This document shows, one piece after another, positions 8,178-17,131 of a stretch of DNA of 26,487 bases; the stretch's first letter is position 1, and the number at the start of each line of letters is the position of its first letter. Location: NCBI GenBank assembly GCA_900553925.1, contig USFH01000007.1, positions 1 through 26,487 on the forward strand, given 5' to 3'. The notes under the pieces were generated by a model. The model saw only the letters and a list, made by a program, of their open reading frames with translations, did not search any database and was not told the DNA's origin. Both the position numbers and the translations under genes were made by a program. This DNA is from an uncultured Clostridium sp. (GTDB taxonomy: Bacteria; Bacillota; Clostridia; Lachnospirales; Lachnospiraceae).

Positions 8178-10187
8178 TTAAGTTGGATCCTTCACCGTTC
8201 TCAGATGCAGCGGCATACTTCCAATAATGCTCTTCTGAATCTCCGCATCGTAATAGAAATACACACGGACAGCACCCGCATCTCTCCCCTTGCCAACACC
8301 GACATGCTTGTCTGCATACACTGCGCGCTTGCCGGAATCAAACTGAGAGATATCCATCTGATAGTCCTCCGGGAACATATCCAATGCCCCGGCCTTGCCG
8401 GATGACACATTCTCCACCGTCCAATGATCGGAACACGGATCATAGCTGCGCGCGATATTCTCATCCCTCGTCGTTCCGCCTTCATTCATGTGGATCGTGT
8501 AGCCAGCGATATAGTGAATAATCCGGCATAACTGGTTCCAGTCGATCGGCCGGTCATCATCCTTCAGTGCCTTTCTCGCCTTCGGATGAACGATCAGATA
8601 CTCACTATAATACTCCTCAATCCATCTGGTGAAATCTTCCTTGATGTTCGGTCCTTTCTGCGGGCAGTGCAGAAGCGGCTGGTACATCTTATTATAAAAT
8701 GCATCCATCTCCTCCTGATTGACCGTCTGCTGCGGCTTGTCCTTAAGCTTTTCCTGCAGCTCGCGAATTTCCTCGTTCAGCGTGACAATCTTCACTGCTT
8801 TGCGCTCATTATCCCCATGGATCTGGCGGATCGTTGCCTCCTGGCTGGCAGCCTTCTGTTCGAGTGCCTGCTTTGCACTCTCCAGATTGTTCCGGTCGGT
8901 CTGAACCTCGTTGTAGTCCTTCTCCAGCTTCTCCCGGCGTTCACATTCACTGGCATATAGTGCTGCATAATGGGAATCCATGTCGCGTTTTTCAAGCTCT
9001 GCCGTCTGGTATTCGCGCTTTGCCTCGGTGTAAAATGCATGTCCGTCATAGGTAAACTGCTTTCTCTTCGGCTCCTTCTTCACAGATGCGCCGACGCGCT
9101 TGAGCACGTCTTCTTCCGCCGTATCAAAATACAGCGTCTCCGCGTCCTTGGCAAATACATGATTGCTTCTATGTACAAGAATCTTCTGCGCGGTCATCTG
9201 ATCGATATACTCCTGATTGTTCATACAGTTTGCGAACAGCTTGCTCACGCCATTTTGAACCACGACCACATGACCAAATCCGAGAATCGAACGTGTCATG
9301 AATTCAACCGGTTCCTTATTTTCCTCATAATAATTCTCCGGAATAAATACAACCGGCATCTGCCGGCGCGGACTGTCAATCATCTGCGCATACAGCTTCT
9401 CACACTCCTGGTTCGACTTGCCATTTACGATGCAGATGCCCTCTGTAAATGCATATTCCTTCGGCAATCCATACTCACCCACGATCATGGTTCCATCTTC
9501 ATTGATAGACTTCACAAATCCCGGTCGATAGACCGATGCTTCCTCCTGATTGTTCTTCGACTCGCGGCAAGTCACTTTCACCCCAAGCGTCACAGAATCC
9601 GCTTCCTTTTTCACGAGCACATTTGTCACGAACGTACGCCCCTGCACATCGCTTCTGTCATTGTTATTATCCGGCTCAAGCAGGCGGAACGTCCAGTCGT
9701 TCCAGTCCTTCCGGTACAGCGTGTTAATATCAAGCAGAACCTTTGCCTCCATCTCGCCTACCTGTTCGATGTGGAAGTCACGGCTGTTCTCCGGATCCGG
9801 ATAATCGACATCCAACTGCTGCAGGATCTTCGCTTCCTTGGAATCCTCATCCGGAATTGCACCCTTCAGGCGCATCCGCAGCCACCGCATCACATGCAGG
9901 ATTGTCTTCGAGAAACAATCATCCACATCTGCACCCTCTGCCGGCCAGATAGAAAATGCACCCTGATACGTGACATAATGCCGGTATAGAATCAGAGATG
10001 TCGGTGCATACTGCTTTTTCTCTGCCGCAGGCACCGGCGTTTCCTCCGCGGAAGCCATCTCTGCCTCCGCCTTCTCCGCCTTCCTCTCCTTCTGCTGTAT
10101 CTTTGTATTCTCCATCATCATGGCATAAATAGAATCTGCCATGCCCTTTTTCCCTGCATTTCCGGGATAAAATCGTTTGTTACCCAT
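8178..10187 (-). CDS. Multidomain protein of unknown function with central coiled coil, 669 aa
   Basis: No firm family can be named. Four parts can be seen. Residues 1-60 are charged and low in complexity (K/E/A-rich). Residues about 65-380 look like mixed alpha/beta folds, with strands such as M-P-V-V-F-I-P and a hydrophobic G-F-G-H-V-V-V-V-Q. Residues about 385-490 form a coiled coil. A compact C-terminal region (about 500-669) ends in R-V-Y-F-Y-Y-D, I-I-G-S-M-P and H-L-R-T. That ending recalls a short C-terminal domain I associate with uncharacterised proteins of bacterial defence loci, but this is memory, not a search result. There is no Walker A, nuclease signature, signal peptide or membrane helix. 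The start has GGAG about 10 bases upstream. It lies between addA-like and sbcD-like genes and has a possible promoter of its own. A structural or regulatory partner of the nucleases is the simplest guess. Confidence 0.85.
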   Translation of the reverse strand: MGNKRFYPGNAGKKGMADSIYAMMMENTKIQQKERKAEKAEAEMASAEETPVPAAEKKQYAPTSLILYRHYVTYQGAFSIWPAEGADVDDCFSKTILHVMRWLRMRLKGAIPDEDSKEAKILQQLDVDYPDPENSRDFHIEQVGEMEAKVLLDINTLYRKDWNDWTFRLLEPDNNNDRSDVQGRTFVTNVLVKKEADSVTLGVKVTCRESKNNQEEASVYRPGFVKSINEDGTMIVGEYGLPKEYAFTEGICIVNGKSNQECEKLYAQMIDSPRRQMPVVFIPENYYEENKEPVEFMTRSILGFGHVVVVQNGVSKLFANCMNNQEYIDQMTAQKILVHRSNHVFAKDAETLYFDTAEEDVLKRVGASVKKEPKRKQFTYDGHAFYTEAKREYQTAELEKRDMDSHYAALYASECERREKLEKDYNEVQTDRNNLESAKQALEQKAASQEATIRQIHGDNERKAVKIVTLNEEIRELQEKLKDKPQQTVNQEEMDAFYNKMYQPLLHCPQKGPNIKEDFTRWIEEYYSEYLIVHPKARKALKDDDRPIDWNQLCRIIHYIAGYTIHMNEGGTTRDENIARSYDPCSDHWTVENVSSGKAGALDMFPEDYQMDISQFDSGKRAVYADKHVGVGKGRDAGAVRVYFYYDAEIQKSIIGSMPLHLRTVKDPT

Positions 10188-10221
10188 ATATCTTATGCTC
10201 CAATCTGCTGTTTTTTGTATT

Positions 10222-10251
10222 ATTTTACAATTTCAGGCAGTGTTCCTGCAA
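10222..10251 (-). promoter_or_regulatory. Possible promoter of the 669-residue gene
   Basis: In the 99-base gap after the AddA-like gene: -35 TTGCAG (10246-10251), an 18-base spacer and -10 TAAAAT (10222-10227) on the minus strand. The spacer holds an inverted repeat, GCAG-N5-CTGC (10237-10249), that could be an operator. A weaker alternative, TTGCTC-17-GATATT, lies further upstream. No hairpin terminator is seen in this gap. Confidence 0.4.
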
Positions 10252-10286
10252 TAGAAATATCATCGACTTTCTATATGTGAGCAATT

Positions 10287-13200
10287 CTATCTATACAAAT
10301 GATAATACTCAAACGAGATACGATCGACAGGCACCTGAAAGATAACGGACAGCGCATATCGATACATCTGCTGCTGATTGTTGTAGCAGGTATTTAAATG
10401 CTGTTCGAGATTGTCCACGGTCTCCGTACCGATATGATCCGACTTGTAATCTACAATACGGATGTTGCCATCCGCATCCACAAGGACAAGATCTGCGGAT
10501 CCGTTCAGCCAATACAGCTCCTCCGCGTCTAAAGCAAACCTCTGCTTAAGTATATCCATCACATCTGCATCGACGTTTCCTGCATCCTCCTGCGTTGCAA
10601 ACTGTGAGAAGGAAAGCTCCGTATAAACCTCCTTTGCGTCCCGAACCGCCTGCATCATCGCTGTATCTGCAAGGAACCAGGTCATCACTGATTCCAGATA
10701 CGTCTGGTACAACTTCCGTTGTTCTTCTGCCTCATCCGATTCAAGTCCTACCACAATATCCTCATAATTTTCCAGGACTGCCTGCATCACAACTGCCTGT
10801 ACCAAACGAGCTTTATCCTCCGTCGATGCATCTGCCGGCACCTGTTCACTTCGGATTCGATTCACCAATAGTTCAAAGCAACGATGCATAGCCGTACCAA
10901 ATATATTTCCGGTTGGGCGCGGATCTGCGTCCGGTCCCGGTTTCCACACAGTATCTTGCATCTCCAGAGAAGACGGAGTCACGGAATGACTCTGATGGAA
11001 CCTCTGCGTGTCCTCTATGGAAACATCCCACGCCCCCATATTATAATCGATGGGCTGCGGCGTTGATGCTACCGTGGACGATGCATTAGACAGAATTGCA
11101 TTTATCTCTTCCTGCAATGTCGGTTTCTGTGTCACACCTGTATAATGCAGCAGATTCTTCACATCCGTGGTCAGATCATATTCGCTGTACACACATCCAT
11201 CACACAAGGCATCCATGAAGATCAGTACCTCCATTGCACGAGTCACTGCCACATAGTCCTGGCGAATTCGTTCCTGTCGTATCTTGTTCTGTGCAAGATC
11301 GGCAATCTTCGTTCCACTTGCATCCAACATCCCGCTGTACGGTACAAGTTCTGACGAAAACATAGATCCTCTCCCGGTACCATCATCGCGAATCTTCGCT
11401 ATCGGATAATAATCCAAGCCATCCCGGTAAGGACTCTTATGGGAGCTGCGTGACGTCCGCGATGCCAGAATCACGATCCTTCCTTCAAGGCCTTTTGCCT
11501 TATGCAGATTCATAAAACGAACCGCATTTTCACCCTTATCCATAATCAGTTCACGGTCAACCTTTGAGTCCATATACATCTGCAATTTCCGGTCGACTTC
11601 CTGCCTGCTTTCCTGCGGATTCACAATCAGGGCTTCTAAAATCTGCTGAATACGGGACTGTGCCCGTCTCACCGCTTCCCCGGTTGTTTCTGCATCTAAA
11701 ATATATTCCACATGATGTGCCATATACTGTAGCAGTTCGTATGCGGACAATGATTTTGTACGCTCCTTTAACATTTCGGCTCTCGCATCTGCTTCCAGTT
11801 CATTGGCTGCGGTCAGCTTTGACCCCATCAGTATTTCCCGTGCGCCACATGCTGCCTGCATATCAAATGGATATGCAAGATAATGATACAGCTGCCGGAA
11901 CCGCAGCGGAAGTTCCTCCTCGTTCAATTCCAGGGCACCATACAGATTGACAGGAATTCCCGCTTTCTTCAATACATCTGCATAGAGATTAATTGCATCC
12001 TTCTTCTCGCACAGAATCAGGATATCACGATATTCAACCGGACGCTTTACCCATGTCTCTACCTGTTTTCCTTCTTCGTTTACTTCCTTCTTCTTATCCC
12101 AGATCTTCAGACCATCTCCCGTCAGATGGCGGACCAGTGCCGCAACACATTGACTGTCTTTTAACTGGGCCTTCTTTGTACTTTTGCTATCATAGAAGTT
12201 GCTACTCTGATACGGATCGCCCTTTGCTTTGCACCAGTTTGGATGATCCAGTGTATATACCCCCCGCAGAACCCCCGGCTCATCCGGATTATCATTTGCT
12301 GCTGCCATCGGTGTATAACCGCCGGAAAACATCGCTTCGATCGGATGCTCAAAGTTCTGATTCACCCAGTCCACAACCGGTTTTTCCGACCGGAAATTGC
12401 ATTCAAGTGCATACTCCTCCACATCCACGATCTGGTTCGGTGCATACTTTGTCTTTACTGCATTATAGACATCCACATCCGCGCCACGGAACGCATAGAT
12501 TGACTGCTTGGGATCGCCAACCAGGAAGAACGAACCCGTTCTTCTCTTATCCGGTTGTTCTATCTCCTCGCAGAGCAGCTCGATGAGTTCGCACTGCACC
12601 GGATCCGTATCCTGAAATTCATCGACATAAATACAGGTAAAGCTTTCCTGAAAGAAGCGTCTGGCTTCCGGATTGTTCTTCACCAGTGCCAGTGCTTCCT
12701 GCAACAGAAGGTCATTCGTGATAACATGGCGGTTCTCCGGCTTCCGGATAAGATCACGATAAGCCAGCCGTGCCTCCTCTGCCGCTTGTACAAACAGGGA
12801 TGCCTGATAAGCCTCAAGCATCGAAATCCAGTTTGTCCATTTCTGAACAACACCTAACAACTCGGCATTTCTCGTTTTTCCAGTATCTTTGCCATGTGCA
12901 GGCAGAGCCTTTACATTACGGCCATCAAAGAATTTCAAACCATCCTCGTTTACTGTTTCCTTGTTCTGCCAGCAGGCACAATAATACTGCACCAGATCTT
13001 TTCCCGTACAATTCTTATAATTCTCATACAGCGTCTGCGCTGCCTTTGAAAGATATCCCACGGTGCCGCTTCCGTATGGTGCTGTTTCCTTTATTACCTC
13101 ATCCATATCCTTGAATGGCTTTACATCCCTGCGCAAAATACCCAATGTCTCTGTGAAAATATCACTGACCGACTTCCGTATCTCCGTAATATAGTCATCA

Positions 13201-13808
13201 TATTTATGTGACCCCGGTACAAGAAGCGGTGCCGCATAACGGATATTATGATCCATCGGCAGATCACAGATATCAAGAAACAAGCTCTTGATATAAGCCC
13301 CCGCCTGTTCCTGCTGTGTCTCGGATATAAGGGATGACAATCTATCCGGTGTCATCTTCTCTTTGAACCATTGACGAAAGAATGCCAGCTTCCATACTTT
13401 CGCATCCGTATCTTCCAGCAGCTGCACATCCATCGGAAGTTTTGCCGCGAATGTCTGCTCTGTCAGCAGACGTTTGCAAAAGCTGTGAATCGTGGATATC
13501 TGAATCAGGCTTTCATTTTCGATTGCAGCTTCCAGATTTTCCCGCTCCTCCTGTGTCAGCGATGGATTCTCAGATTCCTCGTGCAGCCGCTTCATAATTC
13601 TGCCTCGCAGTTCTTCTGCTGCCGCGTTCGTAAATGTGATTGCTACCAGCTTCTCTGCGACAAGCCGTCCGGACTTCAACTGTTCAATGATCCGATTTAC
13701 GATCGTAGTTGTTTTACCTGCGCCGGCACCAGCTTCCACAAACATATTTTTATCCAGATTCTTCAGAATGGAACCTCTGTCCTCTTTGTCTGATACATGT
13801 ATCTCCAT
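10287..13808 (-). CDS. AddA-like UvrD/Rep-family helicase-nuclease (pair 2)
   Basis: This is a superfamily 1A helicase fused to a RecB-type nuclease, the layout of AddA, which unwinds and degrades DNA from double-strand ends. I chose the ATG at 13808 (1173 residues) because GAGGAGGG precedes it; the frame is open further upstream without a ribosome site. Visible: Walker A G-A-G-A-G-K-T-T at 27-34; motif II Y-V-D-E-F-Q-D-T-D; G-D-P-K-Q-S-I-Y-A-F-R-G; motif V N-L-H-K-A-K-G-L-E-G; motif VI Y-V-A-V-T-R-A; and a C-terminal PD-(D/E)XK domain with S-A-D-L (D1106), I-V-D-Y-K (D1120, K1122) and Q1147-x3-Y1151. Both activities look intact. It follows the AddB-like gene by 67 bases. Canonical AddA is slightly longer, about 1230 residues. 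It could be the genome's housekeeping AddA or a paralogue. Confidence 0.93.
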   Translation of the reverse strand: MEIHVSDKEDRGSILKNLDKNMFVEAGAGAGKTTTIVNRIIEQLKSGRLVAEKLVAITFTNAAAEELRGRIMKRLHEESENPSLTQEERENLEAAIENESLIQISTIHSFCKRLLTEQTFAAKLPMDVQLLEDTDAKVWKLAFFRQWFKEKMTPDRLSSLISETQQEQAGAYIKSLFLDICDLPMDHNIRYAAPLLVPGSHKYDDYITEIRKSVSDIFTETLGILRRDVKPFKDMDEVIKETAPYGSGTVGYLSKAAQTLYENYKNCTGKDLVQYYCACWQNKETVNEDGLKFFDGRNVKALPAHGKDTGKTRNAELLGVVQKWTNWISMLEAYQASLFVQAAEEARLAYRDLIRKPENRHVITNDLLLQEALALVKNNPEARRFFQESFTCIYVDEFQDTDPVQCELIELLCEEIEQPDKRRTGSFFLVGDPKQSIYAFRGADVDVYNAVKTKYAPNQIVDVEEYALECNFRSEKPVVDWVNQNFEHPIEAMFSGGYTPMAAANDNPDEPGVLRGVYTLDHPNWCKAKGDPYQSSNFYDSKSTKKAQLKDSQCVAALVRHLTGDGLKIWDKKKEVNEEGKQVETWVKRPVEYRDILILCEKKDAINLYADVLKKAGIPVNLYGALELNEEELPLRFRQLYHYLAYPFDMQAACGAREILMGSKLTAANELEADARAEMLKERTKSLSAYELLQYMAHHVEYILDAETTGEAVRRAQSRIQQILEALIVNPQESRQEVDRKLQMYMDSKVDRELIMDKGENAVRFMNLHKAKGLEGRIVILASRTSRSSHKSPYRDGLDYYPIAKIRDDGTGRGSMFSSELVPYSGMLDASGTKIADLAQNKIRQERIRQDYVAVTRAMEVLIFMDALCDGCVYSEYDLTTDVKNLLHYTGVTQKPTLQEEINAILSNASSTVASTPQPIDYNMGAWDVSIEDTQRFHQSHSVTPSSLEMQDTVWKPGPDADPRPTGNIFGTAMHRCFELLVNRIRSEQVPADASTEDKARLVQAVVMQAVLENYEDIVVGLESDEAEEQRKLYQTYLESVMTWFLADTAMMQAVRDAKEVYTELSFSQFATQEDAGNVDADVMDILKQRFALDAEELYWLNGSADLVLVDADGNIRIVDYKSDHIGTETVDNLEQHLNTCYNNQQQMYRYALSVIFQVPVDRISFEYYHLYR

Positions 13809-13875
13809 GGTAAACCCTCCTCTATAATCTATGCGTAACGCCCGGCACAATAACACGTCCGGGCACACCCGTCTC

Positions 13876-16674
13876 TTATTCTGCAATCTGCAATCTGCGT
13901 ACACATACATCCTTATAGTCACAATATGTACATGCATCCGCGCTTTCTTCAACAACCGCATTTTTCAGAAATATCTTCGCAATTCTCTCTCTCACAGGCA
14001 GGGGCAGATCTTCGCCATGAGACACATTTCTAACCTCTGTCTGGATTCCATCGTACGGGAAATCATACTGCACGTTAGTGACCTTTTCGGGCACACCATT
14101 CGGATAGATCAGGTGCTGCAGCTGCGTATTCTTCTCAATCTTTTTGACCAAGGAATCCTTCTTCCCGGTCTTATAATCAATTATCCGGCACACAGGCGGT
14201 ACCCCCACCTGCAGATCGGTTTCCGATGCATCAATCCGGTCAATAAATCCATGGTAGGAATAGCAGATTGCATCGCGGTCCAGATCAGGCACCGTATTTC
14301 CATCGGAATCTGTCTTCATATCCGGTTTAAAATCATTTCCTGTTTCATCCATATACCGGATCGCCGTCTCAAATTCCTTCTCACAGGCAATCACGCGCCA
14401 TTTCCCTGCAAGTTCTGTATAAAGATGTGTCACATAATCCTTCACCATCTTCTTATAATTCTCTTTTTCCCGCTGCACGGCAGCCCCAGAGCCGGATGGA
14501 ACAAGCAGTTCAAACTGCGCTGCTTTCTTGTCAAATATCTGTTCCAGCCGGATATAATCCGGGCGTGTACCCGCACCAACCGAAACACCTTTCAGCTTCT
14601 CATTGCAGTATTGCTCCATCACCTCATGGAACAAATTACCTTTATAATTCGCCGGTAGCCACTTCCAGACCTCGTATTCCAGTTTCTCCGTATTCATCCG
14701 GCGGCGCTTATATTCAAGCTTCAACTGGCAGTCCATCAATGTCTGGATGTCTGTCGGGCTGATGTGTTCCAGATGCACCAGCCGCTTGCCATTGATCTGT
14801 TCTTCCCTCACATGCAGCGACTGATAGTAGGCTTTGATATCCGGATTTGTCTCCTCATACCCCGCTGCGTCATCGAAGAGTTTCTTCTTATCTATCTTAT
14901 AATTTTTATCCGCTGCACAGACATTTGGATAGCCCACTGCCAGCTCCTTGCTGCCTGCCGACTGGTTCAGACATTCACTATAGACACGCGACGCTGTAAT
15001 CTCACGATTATTGACTGTATCATATTCGCAGCGAATCATCGTGAACATACCTTCCCGCTGTGTCTGCATACTCTGTATGAGATGCGACTTCTTCCGGTCA
15101 TTTATTTTCATACTAAGCTCTACATATCCCGCTTTCGTATCCACTAATTCCACCAGTCTCCGGTCAGAAATTACCGGTGAATCAGCAATTTTCTGTTCAA
15201 ATGTATCATAAGCCATGCCGAGGCAGTACTGATATGGGCGTTCAAGAATTGCCGTTCTTCCCATCCTCATAACTGTGACCGCATTTGATTTTTCATCATC
15301 CGCAAGAGATATTTCCTCCACATATTTCCGGATGAATTCCAAGGCCTGCTGTAAGGAATCTGCGTTGCCCGCATGTTCAAAAAAGCTGCGCAGACTCCAT
15401 AACTGGTTCATATATGGCTTATCAAAATTCTCGATCTGCGCATATTCCCGGATGAAATGATACAGCTTGTCATAGAGTTCAAAGATTGACACCGTTGTGT
15501 CTTTCTCATACTTTGAAAATATATCCGTCAATGTTTCTACAAATTTCAGGAATTCCTCACTGCACACAATACGCGTCTTCGTTCCATCCTCTTCCGGTTT
15601 TCTCTTAATCATCCGATGAGCTTCCAGAAGATCCAGATAGTCATCCCGGTGATTACGCATCTGATCAAGAAACATCTCATATCGCGGCAGACCCCAGCCA
15701 AGATTGAACGGTCTTACAATCCGGTAATCTTTAGACATCCGGATCAGACGATTGTCCACGACATTCTGAAACAATTCATAATTATAATTTCCAAGTGCCC
15801 AGTCAATTACTGCAAAAAGGAGTGTACTGCATGCATTATCAGACACTTTGTACCCATCCACACACGCATAGAAAATCCCCCGTTCCTTCAAGGCAACCCG
15901 GATCATATTCTCATACTCTTCTGATGGATACAGGATGTTCACCCCGCCAAACGGAAGTTTTCTCTTCTGCATATCTTCCAGCACATACTGAATCTCGTTC
16001 ATCTGTCCATACGACCTGCAAAACTGCTTCTCAATATTTGCATCCAATGCAGGTGTGTCAATCGTTACATACTCATTCGTGATTGCCTGAACAAACCTAC
16101 GTTCAAGAAAAGTAAGCTCTTCTTCCTTATAATCAAAAATCGCATAGCAGATACCATCCTGCTTTTTCTGTGTATCTCCGATCTCCACGGCTTCCTGCAG
16201 CATGCGAACCTTATCATAGAGGTTCTCCGCCACCAGGTACTTTTCATACGTTTCGATCAGGGCTTCAAACTGTGCTTCTTTCTCTGTTAATAACCGGTCG
16301 AATTCGTCCGTTTTCTTCCCCATCCGAACAACATTCATCACCCGAAGGATCTCCTCCGCCGTCTCCAGGCAGAGACTCTCGTAAGGGACAAACGAAAACC
16401 GATCGTTTTCTCTGTTCGACATCAGAATCCGGTATACAAGAAGGGCAGCTACGTTCTGACCAATCTCATGCACAGGCGCGCAGTTCCCAGCTTCCGCGCT
16501 TTCCCGGATTATCATCTCCTTCGCCACATCCACGAATCGTTTTCCCTCCAGATTCGCGATTGGCAGTTTCTCCTTATTCACCAGACGCGCAAGGCGATTT
16601 ACATTCGCCACTTCGTCTGTCAATAACACTTTTTTCTGATATGGATGTTTCTTACACCACTCCTGTAACCTCAT
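13876..16674 (-). CDS. AddB-like PD-(D/E)XK nuclease with Fe-S cysteines (pair 2)
   Basis: This is the AddB-type partner of the next gene. The C-terminal nuclease shows F-I-D-R-I-D (D812), R-I-I-D-Y-K-T-G (D833, K835) and Q853-x3-Y857. It is bracketed by one cysteine near residue 648 (L-M-D-C-Q-L-K) and C915-x2-C918-x5-C924, the four-cysteine pattern that holds a [4Fe-4S] cluster in AddB and Cas4-type nucleases. The middle contains a degenerate helicase-like section (V-T-V-M-R-M, then D-S-P-V-I-S-D-R-R-L). No Walker A is visible at the N-terminus, where canonical AddB has one, and at 932 residues it is shorter than the usual 1100-1200. GAGGAGG lies 8 bases before the ATG. It follows the XRE regulator by 42 bases and precedes the AddA-like gene. 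Confidence 0.9.
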   Translation of the reverse strand: MRLQEWCKKHPYQKKVLLTDEVANVNRLARLVNKEKLPIANLEGKRFVDVAKEMIIRESAEAGNCAPVHEIGQNVAALLVYRILMSNRENDRFSFVPYESLCLETAEEILRVMNVVRMGKKTDEFDRLLTEKEAQFEALIETYEKYLVAENLYDKVRMLQEAVEIGDTQKKQDGICYAIFDYKEEELTFLERRFVQAITNEYVTIDTPALDANIEKQFCRSYGQMNEIQYVLEDMQKRKLPFGGVNILYPSEEYENMIRVALKERGIFYACVDGYKVSDNACSTLLFAVIDWALGNYNYELFQNVVDNRLIRMSKDYRIVRPFNLGWGLPRYEMFLDQMRNHRDDYLDLLEAHRMIKRKPEEDGTKTRIVCSEEFLKFVETLTDIFSKYEKDTTVSIFELYDKLYHFIREYAQIENFDKPYMNQLWSLRSFFEHAGNADSLQQALEFIRKYVEEISLADDEKSNAVTVMRMGRTAILERPYQYCLGMAYDTFEQKIADSPVISDRRLVELVDTKAGYVELSMKINDRKKSHLIQSMQTQREGMFTMIRCEYDTVNNREITASRVYSECLNQSAGSKELAVGYPNVCAADKNYKIDKKKLFDDAAGYEETNPDIKAYYQSLHVREEQINGKRLVHLEHISPTDIQTLMDCQLKLEYKRRRMNTEKLEYEVWKWLPANYKGNLFHEVMEQYCNEKLKGVSVGAGTRPDYIRLEQIFDKKAAQFELLVPSGSGAAVQREKENYKKMVKDYVTHLYTELAGKWRVIACEKEFETAIRYMDETGNDFKPDMKTDSDGNTVPDLDRDAICYSYHGFIDRIDASETDLQVGVPPVCRIIDYKTGKKDSLVKKIEKNTQLQHLIYPNGVPEKVTNVQYDFPYDGIQTEVRNVSHGEDLPLPVRERIAKIFLKNAVVEESADACTYCDYKDVCVRRLQIAE

Positions 16675-16716
16675 AATTTATCCTCCTCACCTGGTATTGA
16701 ACCTTCAATATAATTA

Positions 16717-17040
16717 TCACTGAATTTCTGATTGTGACAACGTCTGCCACAACCGCTGATGAACTTCGCTTTTTTCTTCCTCCGGTACATCGCCGATCAA
16801 CAGATAATCGACGGATGTATCAAATATATAGCTTACCTCCACCAGATGCTGCAGATCCGGAATCGTAATTCCATTCGTCCATTTCGCCACAGCCTGCACC
16901 GATATGTGCATGAGCTGTGCGATGTCGGACGGACGTATGTCTGTATTCTTCATCAATGCTTCAATTCTTCTTCCAACCGCCTGCTTCTCAACCTGCGGAA
17001 TATTCTCATATAAAATATGTAACCCATCTGATCTCCTCAT
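16717..17040 (-). CDS. XRE-family helix-turn-helix regulator, 107 aa
   Basis: This is a small DNA-binding protein. Residues about 23-82 fit a Cro/C1-type HTH: a first helix R-R-I-E-A-L-M-K, then D-I-A-Q-L-M-H-I-S-V-Q-A-V-A-K-W-T-N-G, then I-P-D-L-Q-H-L-V-E-V-S-Y-I-F-D-T-S-V-D-Y-L-L-I-G. The C-terminal 25 residues are acidic and may dimerise. GGAGGTG lies 5 bases before the ATG. It stands directly upstream of the AddB-like gene of pair 2 (42 bases), so it probably regulates that operon or itself. It comes just after the sigma-factor terminator, and no clear promoter is visible in the 91-base gap; its transcription may start inside the sigma gene or by readthrough. The family call is solid; the target is unknown. 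Confidence 0.88.
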   Translation of the reverse strand: MRRSDGLHILYENIPQVEKQAVGRRIEALMKNTDIRPSDIAQLMHISVQAVAKWTNGITIPDLQHLVEVSYIFDTSVDYLLIGDVPEEEKSEVHQRLWQTLSQSEIQ

Positions 17041-17080
17041 ATGTCCACCTCCGTTTCTCCTTCGTTTTCATCGGATATCA

Positions 17081-17118
17081 CAAAAGCCCCGTGCATATCT
17101 GTCACGATATACACGGGG
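17081..17118 (-). terminator. Rho-independent terminator after the sigma gene
   Basis: On the minus strand, CCCCGTG and CACGGGG arms (with an additional ATAT/ATAT inner pairing) are followed by CTTTTG. It begins 14 bases after the sigma-factor stop. The T tract is short, so readthrough into the XRE gene is possible. Confidence 0.75.
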
Positions 17119-17131
17119 AATCTCTATATTC

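Noticed and set aside
8970..9989. Long open frame of 339 codons on the + strand
   Set aside because: It is antisense to the 669-aa gene, its product is rich in H, R, L and I with no recognisable domain, and the minus-strand frame has the ribosome site and operon context.
13809..13961. 51-codon N-terminal extension of the AddA-like protein of pair 2
   Set aside because: The extension overlaps the end of the upstream gene, lacks a ribosome site and reads as low-quality protein; GAGGAGGG before the ATG at 13808 decides the start.
13831..14658. Open frame of 275 codons on the + strand
   Set aside because: It lies antisense to the nuclease domain and Fe-S cysteines of the AddB-like gene, whose motifs are clear.
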